A stretch of DNA of 64,000 bases from Cupriavidus sp. P-10 (GTDB taxonomy: Bacteria > Pseudomonadota > Gammaproteobacteria > Burkholderiales > Burkholderiaceae). A model generated the notes under the pieces. That model worked only from the letters and a program-made list of their open reading frames with translations, was not told the DNA's origin and ran no database searches. Position numbers and translations under genes: made by a program. Of the stretch, positions 60,643 through 64,000 are shown in pieces. Position 1 is the first letter of the stretch, and every line of letters starts with the position of its first letter. The stretch is taken from the NCBI RefSeq assembly GCF_003402535.2, contig NZ_AP025171.1:2852001-2916000 (forward strand), in the 5' to 3' direction.

Positions 60643-61613
60643 CCGAGCCGCTGCACCGGCTGGCGCGGCGCGGCGCCTGCGGTGCGCGCGTGCGCCGCGC
60701 CCGGCGCCGACGCGGACGCCGGTGCCGACGCCGGTGCCGGCGCGCCCTCGGACACCTTCACGGCGCCCGGCACTGAGCCCGTACCCGGCACGTGCAGCTC
60801 CTGGATCGGCACCGCCAGCTTGCTGCCCGCTTGCTCCAGCACCTGCTTGATGCGCTCGTAGAAGGCGAAGCGCACGTTCCAGTAGTCGTCATTCGAGGTC
60901 CAGTAGCGCACGTTCAGCGTGATGCCCTGCTGCGTGTAGTTGACCACCATGGCCTCGGGGCGCGGCTCGGACAACAGGCGCGGCTCGCGCGCCAGCATCC
61001 CGCGCAGTGCTTCGAGGCTGTGCTGCACATCGCTGTCGAACGTCACCGTGGCCTCGATATCGGCGCGGCGCGTGGCGTTTTCGCTGTAGTTGGTGATGGC
61101 GCTGCCCCACAGCTTGCCGTTGGGCACGCGCAGGCAGACGCCATCGAAAGTGGTCAACTCGGTCATGAACAGGCCCGTCTCGCGCACCGTGCCCGCCACG
61201 CCCTGCGCATCGATGTACTGGCCGACGCGGAACGGCCGCAGCAGCACCAGCATGATGCCCGCGGCAATGTTCTGCAGCGTGCCCTGCAACGCCAGGCCAA
61301 TGGCGAGGCCGGCCGCGCCCAGCATGGCGATGATGCTGGCGGTCTGTACGCCGAACTGCGACAGCACCAGCACGATGGTCAGCACGCGCACCATCCACTG
61401 CAGTGCATTGGCCAGCAGCGGCCGCATGGTCTCGTCCACGTGCGTACCGCTCAGCGCGCGCCGGGACGCGTTGGCCACGCGTCCGGACAGCCACCAGCCG
61501 GCGAGCAGGATCAGGATCGCGGCCAGGCAGTTCATGCCCTGGTTGATGGCGAACTGGACCAGGTAGGCCCAGCCCGCCTCCAGTTTGTTGGCATCGATGA
61601 AGTTCAGGTCCAT
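60639..61613 (-). CDS. mscS: Small-conductance mechanosensitive channel (MscS family)
   Basis: A 324-residue channel with three N-terminal helices and the pore-lining [30 protein letters not shown], including the Ala/Gly packing pattern, followed by the MscS beta domain ([45 protein letters not shown]). The C-terminal ~45 residues are Ala/Pro/Ser-rich and probably disordered. It opens under hypo-osmotic membrane tension. Confidence 0.94.
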   Translation of the reverse strand: MDLNFIDANKLEAGWAYLVQFAINQGMNCLAAILILLAGWWLSGRVANASRRALSGTHVDETMRPLLANALQWMVRVLTIVLVLSQFGVQTASIIAMLGAAGLAIGLALQGTLQNIAAGIMLVLLRPFRVGQYIDAQGVAGTVRETGLFMTELTTFDGVCLRVPNGKLWGSAITNYSENATRRADIEATVTFDSDVQHSLEALRGMLAREPRLLSEPRPEAMVVNYTQQGITLNVRYWTSNDDYWNVRFAFYERIKQVLEQAGSKLAVPIQELHVPGTGSVPGAVKVSEGAPAPASAPASASAPGAAHARTAGAAPRQPVQRLG

Positions 61614-61654
61614 GAGGGCGACTCCGTTTGTGGTTTGTTGGTCTGCGGCGGCGA

Positions 61655-61673
61655 GCGTACCCGTTTCTGCGTG
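61655..61673 (+). repeat. Dispersed 19-bp repeat, copy 5
   Basis: GCGTACCCGTTTCTGCGTG, 42 bp upstream of the mscS start. The remainder of 61674-61893 has no supported gene. Confidence 0.85.
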
Positions 61674-61893
61674 CTGCCCCCGGGAATGCGGTGTCTCATC
61701 GAGAGCCGATGACTATCAAAACCTCCCGGTAATTAGCGGATTTTTAGCACCCGATGTCAGACGATCGCCGACAAAGGCGTGGCACGCGCCACAGTGGAGG
61801 TGACAGCCCAAGCGACAATTGGTTTCCCACGCAATCTGGAACGAGTGCGCGCGCCGCCGCGCCAGCCCTTATCCGGCAAGGGCTCGCGGCGAA

Positions 61894-62244
61894 TCACACG
61901 GAGGGCGACAATGCCGCGCGCCAGGTGCCGGGCGTGACCCCGAACGCGACACGGAAACGGTGGCTCAGGTGGCTGGTCGAGCCGAAGCCGGCGCCACTTC
62001 GTTCAATCCAAGGCGCGGTTCGTCCAGCAGGTGACGGGCGCGCTCTAGCCGCGCCCGCAGGATCCAGGTAGACCGACAGGGTGTGGTGGCCGGGATGGGC
62101 GTTGGCCGTGTCGTCGTCCCGGTTGCGCCACAGCGCCAGGCCCAGGCCGTCGCCCAGCACCGCGGCGCGCTCGAGCGAAGCGCGCGAGCCGGTGAGCGCG
62201 GCAAAGACGGCGTGGCGCTGGAGCGGGTCGGACGGGGCGGCCAT
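61894..62244 (-). pseudogene. Decayed AraC-family regulator
   Basis: Pieces of an AraC regulator survive in different frames. The N-terminal part (GDGLGLALWRNRDDDTANAHPG, then HTLSVYL) resembles the start of an AraC sensor domain; directly after it, the reading jumps to a first HTH (RARLERARHLLDEPRLGLNEVA) in another frame, and a third piece (GFGSTSHLSHRFRVAFGVTPG) returns to the first frame. Most of the sensor domain, about 150 residues, is missing, and a few bases are lost between NEVA and GFGS. A frameshift plus internal deletion therefore inactivated the gene. The region up to 62461 holds nothing else but repeat copy 6. Confidence 0.75.
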
Positions 62245-62371
62245 CTGGCGGCGCGGATCGGCAGTGAGAGGTGTGTCGGGACGGAGCGTGGCGGCGACTT
62301 TCAGCGACGAAAGTTGGCGCGGAAGACCGCCGCACACCGCTGGACTATACCGCCGGCAGGGCGCCGCGGGT

Positions 62372-62390
62372 CACGCAGAAACGGGTACGC
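62372..62390 (-). repeat. Dispersed 19-bp repeat, copy 6 (inverted)
   Basis: The reverse complement of the consensus, perfect over 19 bases and over 28 bases against copy 2. It lies between the AraC remnant and the MFS gene. Confidence 0.85.
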
Positions 62391-62461
62391 TTTGCAGGCT
62401 GCCCCGGCTTCAGAATGGCCGCAGCGGCGGATTTCAGGGCGGGCGGCTTGCCCGCCGACTT

Positions 62462-63709
62462 TCAGGCGACGTGTTCGTGCAGCCGGTCACGCGAGGCCAG
62501 CGCCGGGAAGAGCCGCATCCACACCGCCACCACCAGCAGCGTGCCGACCCCACCGAGGATCACGGCACCCACCGGGCCGAACAGCGCCGCGGTCACGCCG
62601 GATTCGAATTCGCCCAGCTGGTTGGAGGCGCCGATGAACACCGAGTTGACCGCCCCGACACGCCCGCGCATGTCGTCCGGCGTATCGAGCTGGACCAGCG
62701 TCGAGCGCACCACCACGCTGATCATGTCCGAGGCCCCCAGCACCACCAGCGCCACCATCGACAGCGGCAGCCATGTCGATACCCCGAACACCACGGTGGC
62801 GACGCCGAACAGCGCAACCGCGCCGAACATGATGCGCCCGGCGCGACGGTTCAGCGGGTGGCGCGCCAGCCACAGCGCCATCACCAGCGCGCCAACCGCC
62901 GGCGACGAGCGCAGCAGGCCCAGGCCCCACGGCCCGGTATGCAGGATATCGCGTGCATAGATCGGCAGCAGCGCCACCGCGCCGCCCAGCAGCACCGCGA
63001 ACAGGTCGAGCGAGATCGCGCCCAGCAGCACCGGCCGGCGGCGGATATAGGCAAAGCCGGCAAACACCGTGCTCACGCTGACCGGTGCGGTCAGCCGCTG
63101 CGCGGCCTGGCGCAGCTTGATGCCGCTGACCAGCACCGCGGCGATGACGAAGAGCGTCGCGCTCAGCGCGTACACCACGCCGGGACCTGCCACGTAGGCA
63201 AAGCCGCCGATGGCCGGGCCGATGATGATCGCGGTCTGCCCTGCGGAACTGGCCAGCGCCACCGCGCGCGGCAGCTGGCGCGGCGTCACCACGCTGGGCA
63301 GCAGCGCCTGCAGCGTGGGGTTCTCGAACGCGCGCGTGGCGCCGATCAGCGCGACGAAGACAAAGATGTGATGGCTGTCGATCCAGCCGGTGAGGCTGGC
63401 CACGGCCATGCCGGCGGCCAGCAGCGCCTCGATCGACTGGCAGGAGCGCACGATGCGGCGCCGGTCAAAGCGGTCGGCAACGTGGCCGGACATCAGGATC
63501 AGCACCACCGACGGCAGGAACTGCACCAGCCCGACCATGCCCAGCATCAGCGGGTCGCGCGTCAGGTCGTACATCTGCCAGCCGACTGCCACGGTAAAGA
63601 TCTGATAGCCGATGGTGGTGCACAAGCGGGCGAACCAGTAGCGGCGGAACGTGGCATCGCCGAAGACGCTATCCGGCTCGGCGGCCGGGACGGTGGCAGG
63701 GGAAGACAT
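62462..63709 (-). CDS. MFS transporter, EntS-like (MFS_3)
   Basis: A 415-residue carrier with 12 helices: FRRYWFARLCTTIGYQIFTVAVGWQMYDLT, the loop motif GHVADRFDRRRIVR, ARAFENPTLQALLPSVV-like TRAFENPTLQALLPSVV, and LDTPDDMRGRVGAVNSVFIGASNQLGEFESG, characteristic of the MFS_3 branch that includes enterobactin exporter EntS. It likely exports a drug or siderophore-like compound; no biosynthetic genes are adjacent. The start at 63709 follows GGGGAAGA. Confidence 0.92.
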   Translation of the reverse strand: MSSPATVPAAEPDSVFGDATFRRYWFARLCTTIGYQIFTVAVGWQMYDLTRDPLMLGMVGLVQFLPSVVLILMSGHVADRFDRRRIVRSCQSIEALLAAGMAVASLTGWIDSHHIFVFVALIGATRAFENPTLQALLPSVVTPRQLPRAVALASSAGQTAIIIGPAIGGFAYVAGPGVVYALSATLFVIAAVLVSGIKLRQAAQRLTAPVSVSTVFAGFAYIRRRPVLLGAISLDLFAVLLGGAVALLPIYARDILHTGPWGLGLLRSSPAVGALVMALWLARHPLNRRAGRIMFGAVALFGVATVVFGVSTWLPLSMVALVVLGASDMISVVVRSTLVQLDTPDDMRGRVGAVNSVFIGASNQLGEFESGVTAALFGPVGAVILGGVGTLLVVAVWMRLFPALASRDRLHEHVA

Positions 63710-63884
63710 GAATTGCGGGAGGCGGGGTCAGACAGCGAGGGGGCGCCATGCAGGCGCCACAGCGATACCGAAGGCAAGCGCGGCCGCAATCGCGGCGGTG
63801 CAATCGCGACGGCAATCATGGCGGCAAGGCGACGGCATAAAGCCTCGATTTTACGGTGACCGCTGAATTAGTGCATACACATGC

Positions 63885-63963
63885 ATGCGTCACGATCCAA
63901 TAGCCGGTAGACGTGCTCTTTTTGCCACATTTTGTGCTGCAAATGTATCAATCGTGATGCATG
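63885..63963. repeat. Long-spaced inverted repeat at the right edge
   Basis: CATGCGTCACGAT (63885-63897) and ATCGTGATGCATG (63951-63963) are inverted copies with one mismatch, 53 bp apart, in an AT-richer stretch (63835-64000). It may be a regulatory region of a gene beyond the window. No gene is visible in 63710-64000. Confidence 0.5.
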
Positions 63964-64000
63964 GATGCGACAAACGCCCCGAGTTTGATCTGACTAATCG

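Overview
The window is a GC-rich chromosomal segment with short intergenic gaps. Its gene content points to a Burkholderiaceae betaproteobacterium, most likely Cupriavidus or a close Ralstonia relative: a Bug-type solute receptor, a Burkholderia-type trimeric porin, an Entner-Doudoroff cluster, several LysR/IclR/MarR-controlled aromatic or acyl-CoA catabolic units, and paired YeeE/YedE half-proteins. This assignment is inferred from family content only. I saw no rRNA, tRNA, CRISPR array, insertion sequence or phage module.

Layout. 1-7.5 kb: truncated chromate transporter, chemoreceptor with a FliA-like promoter, small GlsB-type membrane protein, a large divergent GT51/transpeptidase protein and an aldo/keto reductase. 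7.8-11 kb: FAD oxidoreductase, FabG-like reductase and Kef-type antiporter; the first two resemble aryl-polyene/xanthomonadin accessory enzymes. 11-19.4 kb: a complete gallate meta-cleavage locus, with galD-ligJ-galC-porin on one strand and a tandem-HTH LysR regulator, AAHS permease and gallate dioxygenase on the other. 19.4-26.8 kb: GST, proline iminopeptidase, argG with a clear terminator, and a CaiB-Bug-enoyl-CoA hydratase operon facing a LysR gene. 27-31.6 kb: VOC protein, SlyX, DUF1439-like protein, EamA exporter, a sirtuin coupled to a Cys-rich small protein, and two orphan small genes. 31.8-36.3 kb: PlpD-like patatin autotransporter, a candidate structured small RNA, YeeE/YedE pair and a PcaR-like IclR regulator. 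36.3-41.6 kb: YcgR-like PilZ protein, LysR/LysE divergent pair and an alkA-ogt-thpR operon. 41.7-49 kb: M16 protease, an unknown gene behind a good LexA box, another unknown gene, an acyl-CoA dehydrogenase and an OPT transporter. 49-53.3 kb: FAD monooxygenase, DUF2783-like protein and MarR regulator with an operator-like inverted repeat, then YccF and a 2-hydroxyacid dehydrogenase. 53.3-60.6 kb: Entner-Doudoroff block, edd divergent from zwf-pgl-glk followed by a two-component system. 60.6-64 kb: MscS channel, a decayed AraC gene and an MFS exporter.

The gallate enzymes form a full route from gallate uptake to pyruvate plus oxaloacetate. The glucose block converts glucose to KDPG; no eda is in the window. 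The least explained signals are a 19-bp dispersed repeat found six times between 52.0 and 62.4 kb (once inside glk codons), the two-hairpin small RNA candidate at 34.2 kb, the SOS-boxed orphan gene at 44.8 kb and an 8-bp tandem repeat in the glk leader.
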